From an uncultured Dialister sp. (GTDB lineage Bacteria > Bacillota > Negativicutes > Veillonellales > Dialisteraceae), in NCBI GenBank assembly GCA_900543455.1, contig UQRR01000005.1, positions 1 to 50,412 of the forward strand: a stretch of DNA of 50,412 nucleotides, read 5' to 3'. Positions 1 through 8,221 of this stretch are shown one piece after another. A program made the translations under genes and the position numbers. Each line of letters starts with the position of its first letter. Position 1 is the first letter of the stretch. A model generated the notes under the pieces. That model searched no databases, had not been told where the DNA came from, and saw nothing but the letters and a program-made list of their open reading frames with translations.

Positions 1-92
1 CCTTAAATAGCTCGCTATTCGCGTCAGGTTATTCCTCGCTATGCATAAAAATTCAAGAGTAAAATCTGACAACGATTGAATCAGTGTTTCCC
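1..92 (+). mobile_element. MITE copy A (right part, cut by window start)
   Basis: This is the right-hand part of a 160-bp palindromic element with further copies at 22983-23143, 36566-36726 and 47425-47584. It starts at the internal AATAGC-TC-GCTATT hairpin and ends with the terminal sequence AATCAGTGTTTCCC. The base pair after the element is TG instead of the TA seen at the other copies. It lies about 110 bp upstream of ilvN, so it may sit in or near the ilvN leader. Confidence 0.8.
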
Positions 93-202
93 TGGGTTTT
101 CCATAAGTAAAATGACACGGCGTCTCTTTTTATGCCCCGCCCCTTTCCGCTCTGCCTCTCGAACCTTTAACGCCTCATTTCTCATATCAAAAAGGAGCCC
201 TC

Positions 203-742
203 ATGAAGCAATTACTATCCATCATCGCACACAATCGTCCGGGTGTGCTCTCCAAGATCACCGGACTGATCTCGCGCCGCGGCTACAATATCGACAGTCT
301 GATGAGCGGCACCACAGAAAAACCAGGCTATGCCCGCCTTACGATCACCGTCGATGCGGATGACCGCACCGTAGATCAGATCTCCCGCCAGGTCGAAAAG
401 ATCAGCGAAGTCGAGAAGATCACAGTCCTCAAAAAAGAAACCAGCGCCCTTCGCAGCATGCTCCTCATCAAGGTGCACGCCGGTGACAAGCGCATGGAGA
501 TCTTGCAGCTCGCCGCCGCTTTCCGTTCCCATGCCATCGACATCACCGGTGACAGCATGACCTTCGTGAATACCGGCAGCGAAGACAAGCTCCACGCTTT
601 CGTGAATGCCCTTCGCCGCTATGGTATCATCGAAATGGTCCAGACCGGCGTCGTCGCTCTGGCTCGCGGCGATGAAGCTTTGATTTTAGATGGCTCGCGC
701 TATGAATGGCCTGAGCAGTATGACTCGGTAGGAGGTAAGTAA
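203..742 (+). CDS. ilvN: Acetolactate synthase small (regulatory) subunit
   Basis: Regulatory subunit of acetohydroxyacid synthase, the first common enzyme of valine, leucine and isoleucine synthesis. It is known in this family to bind IlvB, activate it and confer valine feedback inhibition. The 179-residue protein has an N-terminal ACT domain (about residues 3-75, with HNRPGVLSKITGL and the RGYNIDSL stretch) and the C-terminal small-subunit domain (about 85-158). Length is normal for the shorter bacterial form. AAAGGAG at 191-197 places the ATG at 203. The gene ends one base before the ilvB start, so the two are surely co-transcribed and probably translationally coupled. The family assignment is close to certain. 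Confidence 0.96.
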   Translation: MKQLLSIIAHNRPGVLSKITGLISRRGYNIDSLMSGTTEKPGYARLTITVDADDRTVDQISRQVEKISEVEKITVLKKETSALRSMLLIKVHAGDKRMEILQLAAAFRSHAIDITGDSMTFVNTGSEDKLHAFVNALRRYGIIEMVQTGVVALARGDEALILDGSRYEWPEQYDSVGGK

Positions 743-743
743 G

Positions 744-2420
744 ATGAAATTGACAGGAGCAGAAGTCATGGTCAAATGCCTCCAGGCAGAAGGCGTTTCT
801 ACCATTTTTGGTTATCCGGGCGGCGCTATCCTCCCCTTCTACGATGCCCTGCGTGATGAGACATCGATCCGCCATATCCTGACAGCGCATGAGCAGGGAG
901 CAGCGCACGCTGCCGACGGCTATGCCAGAGCGAGCGGTAATGTCGGTGTCTGCTGCGCGACCTCCGGCCCGGGGGCGACGAACCTCGTCACCGGCCTTGC
1001 GAATGCTTTCCTCGACTCTATCCCGGTCGTCGCCATCACCGGACAGGTGAAGCGCAGCACCATCGGCCACGATGCCTTTCAGGAAGTCGACATCTGCGGC
1101 ATCACCATGCCGATCACGAAGCAGAATTTCCTTGTGAATAAGCCGGAAGAGCTGGAACAGACCATGCATCTTGCCTTCCAGATCGCCAGAAGCGGCCGCC
1201 CCGGCCCTGTGCTCATCGATGTGCCGAATGATGTGCAGAAAGCCATGATCGAGTACCAGGGAAAAAAGCTCCCGGCCCTTTCTCCGAAAGCCCCCGATCC
1301 CATGCGTATCGATCTTGCCATCGATGCCCTCAGCAAAGCCAAACGTCCGGTCATGCTCGTGGGCGGCGGCGTCGCCATTTCCGGCGCCCAGTATGAAGCC
1401 GTGCATCTCGCGGAGAAATTAAATCTCCCCTGTGCGAGCACCCTCATGGGGCTCGGCTGCATCAGCTCCTACCGTAAGCAGTACCTTGGCATGGCCGGTC
1501 TTCACGGACATGAACGTGCAAACCGCGCGCTTGCCGAAGCGGATGTCATTCTTGCGCTGGGCAGCCGTTTCAATGACAGAGAAACGGGTGACCGCGCGGC
1601 ATACAGCCAAGGGAAGACCATCATCCATGTCGATATCGACCCGGCTGAATTCCATAAAAATATAGACAGCCGCATTCACATCGCAGGTGACATGCGTACC
1701 ATCATCAATATGCTTGAAAGAGGCTCCTCTCCTCATGATATTTCCGCATGGTGGGACAAGATCCTCACATGGCCTTCGATGGACGAAGACTACGGGGATA
1801 ATACGGCTCCCCTCTTCATTCAGGCGCTGAATCCGCTGCTCAAAGGGAAAGACTATCTCTGTGCCACCGATGTCGGACAGCACCAGATGTTCACCGCGCA
1901 GCATCTCAAAGTCGAGTACGCCCACCAGCTCATCACCTCCGGCGGCCTTGGCACCATGGGATTCGGATTGCCGGCTGCTATGGGCGCAAAGCTGGCAAAA
2001 CCGGAAAAAACCGTCCTTCTCGTAGCCGGTGACGGCGGATTCAAGATGACGGGCAGCGAACTCTTCACCCTCGCCTCCTATCATATCCCGGTGATCGTTA
2101 TCGTTTTCAACAACAGCGGCCTCGGCATGATCCGCCAGCTGCAGCAGACCGGATATAACGAACGCTACATGGCATGCAATCTTCCCTCGTATGTAGACTT
2201 CGTGAAATATGCAGCTGCCTTCGGCCTTGCCGGTGAACATGTTTCCACGCCGGATGCACTCGCCTCTGCGGTAGAAAAAGCCATGAAGCTGGATCAGCCT
2301 TACGTCATCGAGACAGCCATCCCTCCAAAAGATATGGTCGTCCCCATGGTCGCAGCCGGAAAAGGCATCGACGTCTTCGTCCCGGGGCTCGGAGAAAAGG
2401 ACATCGATGTGAAGGATTAG
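744..2420 (+). CDS. ilvB: Acetolactate synthase large (catalytic) subunit
   Basis: Thiamine-diphosphate enzyme that condenses two pyruvates to acetolactate, or pyruvate with 2-ketobutyrate. The 558-residue protein has the pyrimidine-binding domain with catalytic Glu50 (TAHEQGA), the central FAD-binding-type domain, and the diphosphate-binding domain with GDGGF near residues 429-433 and FNN near 455. The ATG at 744 follows AGGAGG at about 730-736, inside the end of ilvN. The TAG stop opens directly into a 7-base repeat array, and a terminator follows at 2506-2541. The small subunit gene precedes the large one here, the reverse of the common ilvB-ilvN order. Confidence 0.97.
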   Translation: MKLTGAEVMVKCLQAEGVSTIFGYPGGAILPFYDALRDETSIRHILTAHEQGAAHAADGYARASGNVGVCCATSGPGATNLVTGLANAFLDSIPVVAITGQVKRSTIGHDAFQEVDICGITMPITKQNFLVNKPEELEQTMHLAFQIARSGRPGPVLIDVPNDVQKAMIEYQGKKLPALSPKAPDPMRIDLAIDALSKAKRPVMLVGGGVAISGAQYEAVHLAEKLNLPCASTLMGLGCISSYRKQYLGMAGLHGHERANRALAEADVILALGSRFNDRETGDRAAYSQGKTIIHVDIDPAEFHKNIDSRIHIAGDMRTIINMLERGSSPHDISAWWDKILTWPSMDEDYGDNTAPLFIQALNPLLKGKDYLCATDVGQHQMFTAQHLKVEYAHQLITSGGLGTMGFGLPAAMGAKLAKPEKTVLLVAGDGGFKMTGSELFTLASYHIPVIVIVFNNSGLGMIRQLQQTGYNERYMACNLPSYVDFVKYAAAFGLAGEHVSTPDALASAVEKAMKLDQPYVIETAIPPKDMVVPMVAAGKGIDVFVPGLGEKDIDVKD

Positions 2421-2493
2421 TGACTAGTGACTAGGGACTAGGAGACGACAGATGTCAGACGAACAGATGTCAGATGTCTGATGTCTGATGTCT
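2418..2493 (+). repeat. 7-base tandem arrays after ilvB
   Basis: Directly from the ilvB stop codon the sequence runs as GTGACTA, GTGACTA, GGGACTA, then changes into units of the TGTCAGA/TGTCTGA/TGTCTAA type. The array lies between the stop codon and the terminator. The same units recur after many genes in this window, always close to a gene end. Confidence 0.85.
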
Positions 2494-2505
2494 AACAAGC
2501 AATAC

Positions 2506-2541
2506 AAAACCCTCCATGCAAAATCGCATGGAGGGTTTTTA
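2506..2541. terminator. Bidirectional terminator between ilvB and thrB
   Basis: A 14-bp perfect stem, AAAACCCTCCATGC paired with its complement at 2526-2539, closes a 6-base loop and has a T-run on both strands. It sits between the convergent ilvB (plus) and thrB (minus) and can serve both. Confidence 0.9.
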
Positions 2542-2558
2542 TTATCTCAGAAACAGCT

Positions 2559-2608
2559 GCGGCGCTTTTTATTTTTACATCGCGCCACCATTTCTCATTT
2601 CTTATTTC
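2559..2608 (-). repeat. GC hairpin with TTTCTCA-type array
   Basis: A degenerate copy of the GCGGCGC hairpin module (second arm GCGCCAC at 2582-2588) is followed by CACCATTTCTCATTT and a TATTTCA unit, that is, three 7-base units. It lies just after the thrB stop codon in the direction of thrB transcription. Confidence 0.65.
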
Positions 2609-2610
2609 AA

Positions 2611-3537
2611 CTACACGGCCATGATGCCATTCTGATCGAAGTCGAGCACGAGGTAGCGCGCCGTCATCTTGGCGGAGCGGAATCCGTCGACCATGGCTTC
2701 ACCGACCATGTGCGCTTTATCCGCCGGAGCGAAGGCGATGATGGTCGGGCCTGAGCCGCTGATGGTCGCTCCGTAGGCGCCGGAATACATGGCATTCGCA
2801 ATGACCTGACGGGAGCCCGGGATGAGATCCAGACGATACGGGACATGGATGCAGTCATCGAGCCCGAATTTCAAATACTCGGGCTTCTGATACATGAAGG
2901 CAGCCATCAGGAAGGAGACGGCACCGATATTATGCACGGCATCGCTTCTGCTGTATGTCTTCGGAAGCACAGCTCTGGCTTTTTCCGTGTGAAGCTCGAA
3001 GTCCGGGATCGTAACGACTGCTTTCCAGTGGGACGGGATATCGATGCTTTCTGCAGTGACATGGCCATCCTTCAGAAGTGCCATGCAGAAGCCGCCTAAG
3101 ATCGCAGGCGCTGCATTGTCGGGATGTCCTTCCATCTCCGCGGTGATATTCAGGATTTCTTTCCGGTCGAAAGGTTCCCCCATCAGCAGATTTGCAAGGA
3201 ATACGCCGGAAGCAAGTGCCGCCGAGCTGCTGCCAAGGCCTCTGGCAAAGGGGATGCGGTTGATGAGGTACATGCTGCCGCCGGGGATCTTTTTCCCTGC
3301 CTTTTGGGCCGTTTCTGCCATCGCCTGAATGATCATGTTATCCATTCCGGAAGGGATCTGGTCTGCACCTTCCCCTTCTGCGCGGATCACGGTATCCTTG
3401 AGCTCTCGTCCTTCCTCGGGGACGAACTGGACGACATTATAAAGGCCGAGCGACATGCCGAGGGTGTCGAAGCCGCTTCCGATATTCGCCGTGGTGGCCG
3501 GTACACGGACGATGTATGTCTTATTCTCTGTCATCAT
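2611..3537 (-). CDS. thrB: Homoserine kinase
   Basis: GHMP-family kinase that phosphorylates homoserine with ATP, the penultimate step to threonine; cytoplasmic. The 308-residue protein carries the family N-terminal motif VPATTANIGSGFDTLG and the ATP-binding loop FARGLGSSSAA at about residues 97-107, plus the C-terminal SGSGPTIIAFA motif. Length is normal. The first ATG (3537) has GAGG seven bases upstream; a second ATG follows at once and could also be used. The start lies inside the end of hom (17-base overlap), so the pair is one operon, hom-thrB. thrC is not in the window. Confidence 0.95.
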   Translation of the reverse strand: MMTENKTYIVRVPATTANIGSGFDTLGMSLGLYNVVQFVPEEGRELKDTVIRAEGEGADQIPSGMDNMIIQAMAETAQKAGKKIPGGSMYLINRIPFARGLGSSSAALASGVFLANLLMGEPFDRKEILNITAEMEGHPDNAAPAILGGFCMALLKDGHVTAESIDIPSHWKAVVTIPDFELHTEKARAVLPKTYSRSDAVHNIGAVSFLMAAFMYQKPEYLKFGLDDCIHVPYRLDLIPGSRQVIANAMYSGAYGATISGSGPTIIAFAPADKAHMVGEAMVDGFRSAKMTARYLVLDFDQNGIMAV

Positions 3538-4822
3538 TCATGACCCTCACAATATTCGCGACCTGGCGCATGCAGGGCAGGACCTGCAGGGCTTTTTCGA
3601 CTTGAATGATATTTTCGCGAGGTGTATCCTGCGTGATGATCATCAGTTCAGCTGCGTCCTCGAAGCGGCTCTTCTGCACGACTTCCTTGATGCTGATGTC
3701 ATGGTCGGCATACGCAGAAGCGATCTGGGAGAGGACGCCCGTCACATCGTCGACGATCAAGCGGAAGTAGTAGGAATTCTTCAGCTTCAGGGAAGAGTAG
3801 AACGGGATGCGCTTCGTTTCCGTCAGCATCATGCCGGTGCCGGTGGAGCCATTCATGATGTGTTTCGCGGTGGAGATCACATCTGCCATGACCGCACTGG
3901 CCGTCGGGAGCGAGCCGGCGCCTCGTCCGTAAAACATGACGTCATCGACGATGTTACCGGTGACATAGATCGCATTGTAGGAGCCTTTGACGGAAGCGAG
4001 CGGATGGGTGCGCGGTACGAAGGCTGGATAGACATTGAGCGCGATGCCATTGTCCTGCCGGGTACCGACAGCGAGCAGCTTGATGGCATAGCCCATCTCA
4101 CTCGCATACTGTACGTCCTTCTGGGAGATCTTCTCGATGCCTTCGACGAGTACGTCATCAAAAGTGACGTTCGCACGGAAGCCGATGGAGGCGAGGATCG
4201 CGAGCTTTCTGGCTGCGTCGTAGCCGCAGACGTCATTGGTCGGGTCGGCTTCTGCAAAGCCCTTCTTCTGCGCCACGCGAAGAGCATCCGAGTAGCTGAC
4301 GCCTTCTTCGTCCATACTGGAAAGGATGAAATTCGTCGTCCCGTTCACGATGCCTACGATGCTTTCGATCTCATTCGCCGCCAGGGAATCGTGCAGCGGA
4401 CGAAGGATCGGGATACCGCCACCGACACTGGCTTCGCAGGAGAAATTCACATGATTCTCCATCGCGGTATGCATGATCTCCGGTCCAAAGAGCGCCACGA
4501 CATCCTTATTGGCACTGACGACGCTCATTTTGTGATTGAGTGCCTCAAAGATATACTCCTTGGCCGGATGGATGCCTCCCATGACTTCGACTACGATGCC
4601 GATATCGGGGTCGGCCATGATCTCTTCAAAAGAAGATGTCAGATGGACACCTTCCAAGAGAGGTACATTTTTGTACTTGTCCGGATGACGCACCAGTACA
4701 TAGGTGATTTTCAGCTGACAGCCCAGCTGTTCTGCCATCATCTGGCTGTTTCTTTTGATGGTTTCAGCGACGCCGCTTCCGACGGTGCCGAAGCCAAGGA
4801 GTGCAATATTGATTGTTTTCAT
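3521..4822 (-). CDS. hom: Homoserine dehydrogenase (ACT-domain form)
   Basis: NAD(P)-dependent reduction of aspartate semialdehyde to homoserine, a branch point for threonine and methionine. The 433-residue protein has the nucleotide-binding GFGTVGSG at residues 10-17, the catalytic-domain stretch EASVGGGIPI, and a C-terminal ACT domain (about 355-430) of the type that gives threonine feedback control in this family. AGGAGG stands about 8 bases before the ATG at 4822. It is a single-function enzyme, not fused to aspartokinase. It is the first gene of a hom-thrB pair, and the pheB-like ACT gene lies upstream on the same strand. Confidence 0.96.
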   Translation of the reverse strand: MKTINIALLGFGTVGSGVAETIKRNSQMMAEQLGCQLKITYVLVRHPDKYKNVPLLEGVHLTSSFEEIMADPDIGIVVEVMGGIHPAKEYIFEALNHKMSVVSANKDVVALFGPEIMHTAMENHVNFSCEASVGGGIPILRPLHDSLAANEIESIVGIVNGTTNFILSSMDEEGVSYSDALRVAQKKGFAEADPTNDVCGYDAARKLAILASIGFRANVTFDDVLVEGIEKISQKDVQYASEMGYAIKLLAVGTRQDNGIALNVYPAFVPRTHPLASVKGSYNAIYVTGNIVDDVMFYGRGAGSLPTASAVMADVISTAKHIMNGSTGTGMMLTETKRIPFYSSLKLKNSYYFRLIVDDVTGVLSQIASAYADHDISIKEVVQKSRFEDAAELMIITQDTPRENIIQVEKALQVLPCMRQVANIVRVMNDDRE

Positions 4823-4883
4823 AAAATCTCCTCCTGATCAAGGATGCATTGAAAAGCGGGGAATGAGGGCGTCTCACGGATCG

Positions 4884-4904
4884 GTTTTGCGCAGAGCGCA
4901 AAAC
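4884..4904. other. Perfect 9-bp hairpin upstream of hom
   Basis: GTTTTGCGC, loop AGA, then its exact complement. No T-run follows on either strand, so it is not a classic terminator. It sits in the 115-bp gap between the pheB-like gene and hom, next to a single TGACTGG-type unit at about 4913-4919 just after the pheB-like stop. Possible roles are an mRNA processing or attenuation structure; nothing more can be said. Confidence 0.5.
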
Positions 4905-4937
4905 GAGATACCAGTCACTATCTGCCAGCTATCTTCC

Positions 4938-5396
4938 CTATTCTCCTGCTTTCAGCATGGCTTCCTGAAGAACAACGGACTGAATTCCTTTCATGGACTT
5001 GACTGCATCTTCCAGAACCGATAACGGTTCCGATGCATCTTCTATCTGCAAGGTCATGGTGACAGAGACGAGCTTCTCCCCCGCCCGGCTGCGGTTCATG
5101 GAAAGGATCTCGAAATTTCCTTTCATGACGCGTCGCATGAGGCGGGCAAAGTGTGAATACTCCTCCGTCATGACTGTGGACAGCATGGCGATCCTGAGCG
5201 CCCGGCTCCGGACTGACGCTACATGATCTTTATATTTATAATAAGCACTGCGGCTCATATCGACTTTTTTGACAGCTTCATTGATGGATCCGCAGATCCC
5301 GTCATTCAGCAGCTCTTTCACTTTGATCGTTTTCTTGATGGCTTCCGGAAGTACCTTCAGATCCACCAGGTAAAATTCTTCTTTTCCTTTTTTCAT
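4938..5396 (-). CDS. pheB: ACT domain protein of the UPF0735/PheB type
   Basis: Small ACT-domain protein of 152 residues. The N-terminus FYLVDLKVLPEAIKKTIKV and the block INEAVKKVDMSRSAYYKYKD (about 38-57) are hallmarks of the UPF0735 family, annotated pheB in Bacillus next to pheA. The C-terminal half (about 75-148) is the ACT domain. The Firmicutes family often sits next to hom and thrB, as here, so a sensing role in aspartate-family or aromatic amino acid control is likely, but the biochemical role is not established. No good ribosome binding site precedes the ATG at 5396; the start is chosen by family alignment. Confidence 0.88.
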   Translation of the reverse strand: MKKGKEEFYLVDLKVLPEAIKKTIKVKELLNDGICGSINEAVKKVDMSRSAYYKYKDHVASVRSRALRIAMLSTVMTEEYSHFARLMRRVMKGNFEILSMNRSRAGEKLVSVTMTLQIEDASEPLSVLEDAVKSMKGIQSVVLQEAMLKAGE

Positions 5397-5459
5397 AATG
5401 AACCGTATGACAGAAAGGTATGGGGCGTGTCACAGACGGCCTGCTCCCCGCCCGTTTCC

Positions 5460-6251
5460 CTATTCTATAAATTGAAATAAAATCACCGCAGCAGCCACGG
5501 AGACATTGAGTGACTCGACCGTGCCCGCGAGCGGAATATATAAATTCATGTCGGTCATCGCGAGGAGCTCCTCGCGGATGCCGTTTCCTTCATTGCCAAA
5601 AACGAAGATCCCTTTCCGGATCTCTCCCACCGTTTTGTAGGGGACGGCATGCGAAAGGGCTGTCCCGTAGAGCGCAAGACCGCTCTTTTCTCGGATCAGG
5701 GAGATCTGATCCACTGTCAGATCTTCATAGACAGGGACGCGCAGGATGCTCCCCATGGAGCTTCGCACCGCTTTTTCCGCAAAAGGATCGGTGCATCCTT
5801 TCGTAAGAAGGACTGCCTTGACGCCGGCTGCCGCCGCACTTCGAAGGATCGTCCCCATATTGCCGGGGTCCTGCACCGCATCCAGTAATACGTAGTATCC
5901 CTCGAGCGGGTGCATCAGTTCTTCAATGTCTCTTTTTTTCTTAGAAGCCAGCAGCATGATGCCCTGTCCATGCTGTGTGCCGGAGATGAGCTTCATGAGT
6001 CCCTCATCGAGTTTGAGAAAGCGCCAGGAAAGTGCTTCTCCCTCTTTCATGAGTGCCTTGAAGCGTTCATTCTCCAGCTGATTTTCTGTGAAAAAACAGG
6101 TACATGCTTTCATGCCCTGACGGAGAGCATCCTCGACACTGCGAAGTCCTTCCATCAGGAACATGCCATAGGCCTGCCGGTATTTTCTCTGCTTCAGCTG
6201 CAGTGCTTTTTTGATCCACTGGTTGCTGCGGCTCCTTATTTCTTCGATCAT
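5460..6251 (-). CDS. SpoU/TrmH-family RNA 2'-O-methyltransferase
   Basis: Predicted SAM-dependent 2'-O-ribose methyltransferase acting on rRNA or tRNA. The three SPOUT motifs are visible: LDAVQDPGNMGTILRSA, VFGNEGNGI, and IPLAGTVESLNVSVA near the C-terminus. The N-terminal part resembles the substrate-binding domain of RlmB/YsgA-like proteins (NQWIKKALQLKQRKYR). An upstream ATG at 6311 is open, but GGAGG stands 5 bases before the ATG at 6251, so the 263-residue form is chosen. The exact target nucleotide cannot be read from sequence. It lies alone, between repeat-poor short gaps. Confidence 0.9.
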   Translation of the reverse strand: MIEEIRSRSNQWIKKALQLKQRKYRQAYGMFLMEGLRSVEDALRQGMKACTCFFTENQLENERFKALMKEGEALSWRFLKLDEGLMKLISGTQHGQGIMLLASKKKRDIEELMHPLEGYYVLLDAVQDPGNMGTILRSAAAAGVKAVLLTKGCTDPFAEKAVRSSMGSILRVPVYEDLTVDQISLIREKSGLALYGTALSHAVPYKTVGEIRKGIFVFGNEGNGIREELLAMTDMNLYIPLAGTVESLNVSVAAAVILFQFIE

Positions 6252-6421
6252 CCTGTCCTCCAAAGCATCATGTCCTATCGGCGATACTATCCATAAAAGC
6301 TGTGCGTGCATAAGTTGAGAGGTTCTATCGGTGCAATGAGGTTCATAGGGAAGGAGGGCGTACTATCGCAAGCTCCCCCTAAACCCATGAAGTCTGACAG
6401 GTCTCTTTCCTGGTCAGTGGC

Positions 6422-6949
6422 TCATCCGATGGTGAAATGTCCTGCCAGCTTCTCCCGCACGAATGCTTCTATATCGCCGCCCGGGAAAAGGAATCCGCGG
6501 ATGCCCGCATTCTCTGCAGCTTCGACATCGCGTTTTCCATCCCCGAAAAGGACCGCCCGGTCTTTGTCTATGCCGTATGCATCAAGTGCGCGAAGGATCA
6601 TCCCCGGCGCCGGCTTGCGGCAGCTGCATACCTGATCATACGCGGGAAGGGGCGCGCCGGGAAGGTGCGGACAGTAGAAAAACTCTGTGATATGCCCGCC
6701 CCATTTTTGAAATTCTTCATTCATTTCCCGATGGAGCTGCCGGACCGTTTCTTCGGTGAAATAGCCGCGTGCCACACCACTCTGGTTCGTCACGACAAAG
6801 AGGAGAAAGCCGGCCTTTGTGAGTTCGGCTACAATCTCTCTTGCGCCTTTCACCCAGCGCAGCTTCCTCATCTGATGCACATAGCCATCATCTTCATTCA
6901 GGACGCCATCTCGGTCAAAAAAGACCGCTTTTCTTCCGGTATCCATCAT
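6422..6949 (-). CDS. gmhB: D-glycero-beta-D-manno-heptose 1,7-bisphosphate 7-phosphatase
   Basis: HAD-family phosphatase in ADP-heptose synthesis for the lipopolysaccharide inner core. The 175-residue protein shows the HAD motif FFDRDGVLN with Asp12 and Asp14, TNQSG as motif II, CRKPAPGM as motif III with its Lys, and FGDGKRD as motif IV. The Cys/His cluster CPHLPG ... CSC (about residues 94-111) is the zinc site typical of GmhB and separates it from histidinol phosphatase. It starts by an ATGA overlap with gmhA. A lipopolysaccharide gene in a Firmicutes-like context supports a Negativicutes host. Confidence 0.93.
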   Translation of the reverse strand: MMDTGRKAVFFDRDGVLNEDDGYVHQMRKLRWVKGAREIVAELTKAGFLLFVVTNQSGVARGYFTEETVRQLHREMNEEFQKWGGHITEFFYCPHLPGAPLPAYDQVCSCRKPAPGMILRALDAYGIDKDRAVLFGDGKRDVEAAENAGIRGFLFPGGDIEAFVREKLAGHFTIG

Positions 6950-7515
6950 TTCGTCCAGTCCATCTCATCGATGATCTGGCAGATGATGTGCGCCGCGAGC
7001 ATATGAATTTCCTGAATGCGGGCGGTGACCTCATCCGGCACCACCAGAGAGGCATCGCACCAGAGTACCATGGCTCCTCCTGTTTTCCCAGTCGATCCGA
7101 TAGTCGTCAGCCCTTTTTCTCTCGCCGTTTTCAGCGCTTCGAGTACATCCGGACTGTTTCCGCTGGTGGAAATCCCCCAGAGGACGTCCCCCGGATTTCC
7201 CAGCCCTTCGACCTGACGGGAAAATACGCGCTCAAAGCTGTAGTCATTCCCGACCGCGGTCAGGATCGAGGTATCTGTCGTGAGAGCGATGGCAGGAAGA
7301 GAGCAGCGTTCGTTATGAAAGCGCCCGACAAATTCCGCAGCGATGTGCTGCGCATCGGCAGCGCTGCCTCCATTGCCGCAGATGAGGATCTTGTGGCCGG
7401 AGCGCAGGGCTTTTTCGCAGATCTTCGCCATGTCTTCGATGACGGGATAGAGTGCGCGGCTCTTTTCGAGTGCTTTCTGGTGGTCATCGAAACATTTTTC
7501 TATGAGTGCTCTCAT
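6946..7515 (-). CDS. gmhA: Phosphoheptose isomerase (sedoheptulose 7-phosphate isomerase)
   Basis: SIS-domain enzyme that converts sedoheptulose 7-phosphate to D-glycero-D-manno-heptose 7-phosphate, the first step of ADP-heptose synthesis. The 189-residue protein has ILICGNGGSAADAQHIAAEF (about 44-63), the phosphosugar loop GISTSGNSPDV, and the C-terminal helix HMLAAHIICQIID. It overlaps nrdR by 4 bases upstream and gmhB by 4 bases downstream. The bifunctional kinase/adenylyltransferase hldE is not in the window. Grouping with nrdR is likely co-transcription rather than shared function. Confidence 0.95.
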   Translation of the reverse strand: MRALIEKCFDDHQKALEKSRALYPVIEDMAKICEKALRSGHKILICGNGGSAADAQHIAAEFVGRFHNERCSLPAIALTTDTSILTAVGNDYSFERVFSRQVEGLGNPGDVLWGISTSGNSPDVLEALKTAREKGLTTIGSTGKTGGAMVLWCDASLVVPDEVTARIQEIHMLAAHIICQIIDEMDWTK

Positions 7516-8006
7516 TTCTTTTCCTCATCCTGAGCGGCCCTGGAGACAGTCTGCTGCCCGGTCATCAGATTCTGAAGTTCCTGCATGAATGTATTGATAT
7601 CCTTAAATTCACGATATACAGAGGCAAAACGGACATATGCGACCTGATCGAGCTTGCAGAGCGCATCCATCACGATATTGCCGATCTCCGTGGTCGGCAG
7701 CTCGCGCTTCGGATCGGTGCGGATCGTATGTTCTACCCGATCGATGATTTCTTCGATCTGCGCCGAGGATACATTCGTTTTTTCACAGGCTCTGGTGATA
7801 CCGTTACGGATCTTGGATCTATCGAAAAGCTCACGCTTGCCATTCTTCTTGATGACACGAAGCGGCATTTTTTCTACGGTTTCATAGGTCGTGAAACGGC
7901 GTCCGCAAGAGAGGCACTGACGGCGGCGGCGAATGGCTGCGCCTTCATCCGTATCTCTGGAGTCTGTCACTTTCGTATCTCTGCTTTTACAGAATGGGCA
8001 TTTCAT
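7512..8006 (-). CDS. nrdR: Transcriptional repressor NrdR
   Basis: ATP/dATP-sensing repressor of ribonucleotide reductase genes. The 164-residue protein has the zinc ribbon with Cys3, Cys6, Cys31 and Cys34 and the diagnostic stretch RRRRQCLSCGRRFTTYE, followed by an ATP-cone domain (about 49-139). AAGGAG is 7 bases before the ATG at 8006. It heads the nrdR-gmhA-gmhB operon. No ribonucleotide reductase gene or clear NrdR box is visible nearby, so its targets lie elsewhere. Confidence 0.95.
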   Translation of the reverse strand: MKCPFCKSRDTKVTDSRDTDEGAAIRRRRQCLSCGRRFTTYETVEKMPLRVIKKNGKRELFDRSKIRNGITRACEKTNVSSAQIEEIIDRVEHTIRTDPKRELPTTEIGNIVMDALCKLDQVAYVRFASVYREFKDINTFMQELQNLMTGQQTVSRAAQDEEKK

Positions 8007-8045
8007 ATCGAATTCTCCTTTTTTGAGTTAACAAAAAGCAAAATC

Positions 8046-8080
8046 AATAAAAGCCACACTGCATCTGCGGTGTGGCTTTT
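8046..8080 (-). terminator. Terminator after ftsZ
   Basis: AAAAGCCACAC (8049-8059) pairs with GTGTGGCTTTT (8070-8080), with partial pairing inside the loop. In the minus direction the stem is followed by TTTTATT. A second hairpin with GGATGCG arms (8125-8147) lies between it and the ftsZ stop. It separates ftsZ from nrdR. Confidence 0.8.
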
Positions 8081-8221
8081 CAGACAGGTAGAAAGAGCCG
8101 GTCTGTCTCTGGCGAGGAGAATACGGATGCGATGATCGTCCGCATCCTCCCTCTCTGTTCCATAGGGTGCCATATCAGAAAGAGAGTCATCCATGAGAGC
8201 AGTCAGTCGGCGTATTTTCCC

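Noticed and set aside
4884..4904. Hairpin upstream of hom as a terminator of the pheB-like gene
   Set aside because: The stem is perfect but no T-run follows on either strand, so it was listed only as a hairpin.
8003..8194. A 63-codon open frame on the minus strand between ftsZ and nrdR
   Set aside because: It runs through the ftsZ terminator hairpin, has no ribosome binding site and ends inside nrdR's start region; it is most likely chance.
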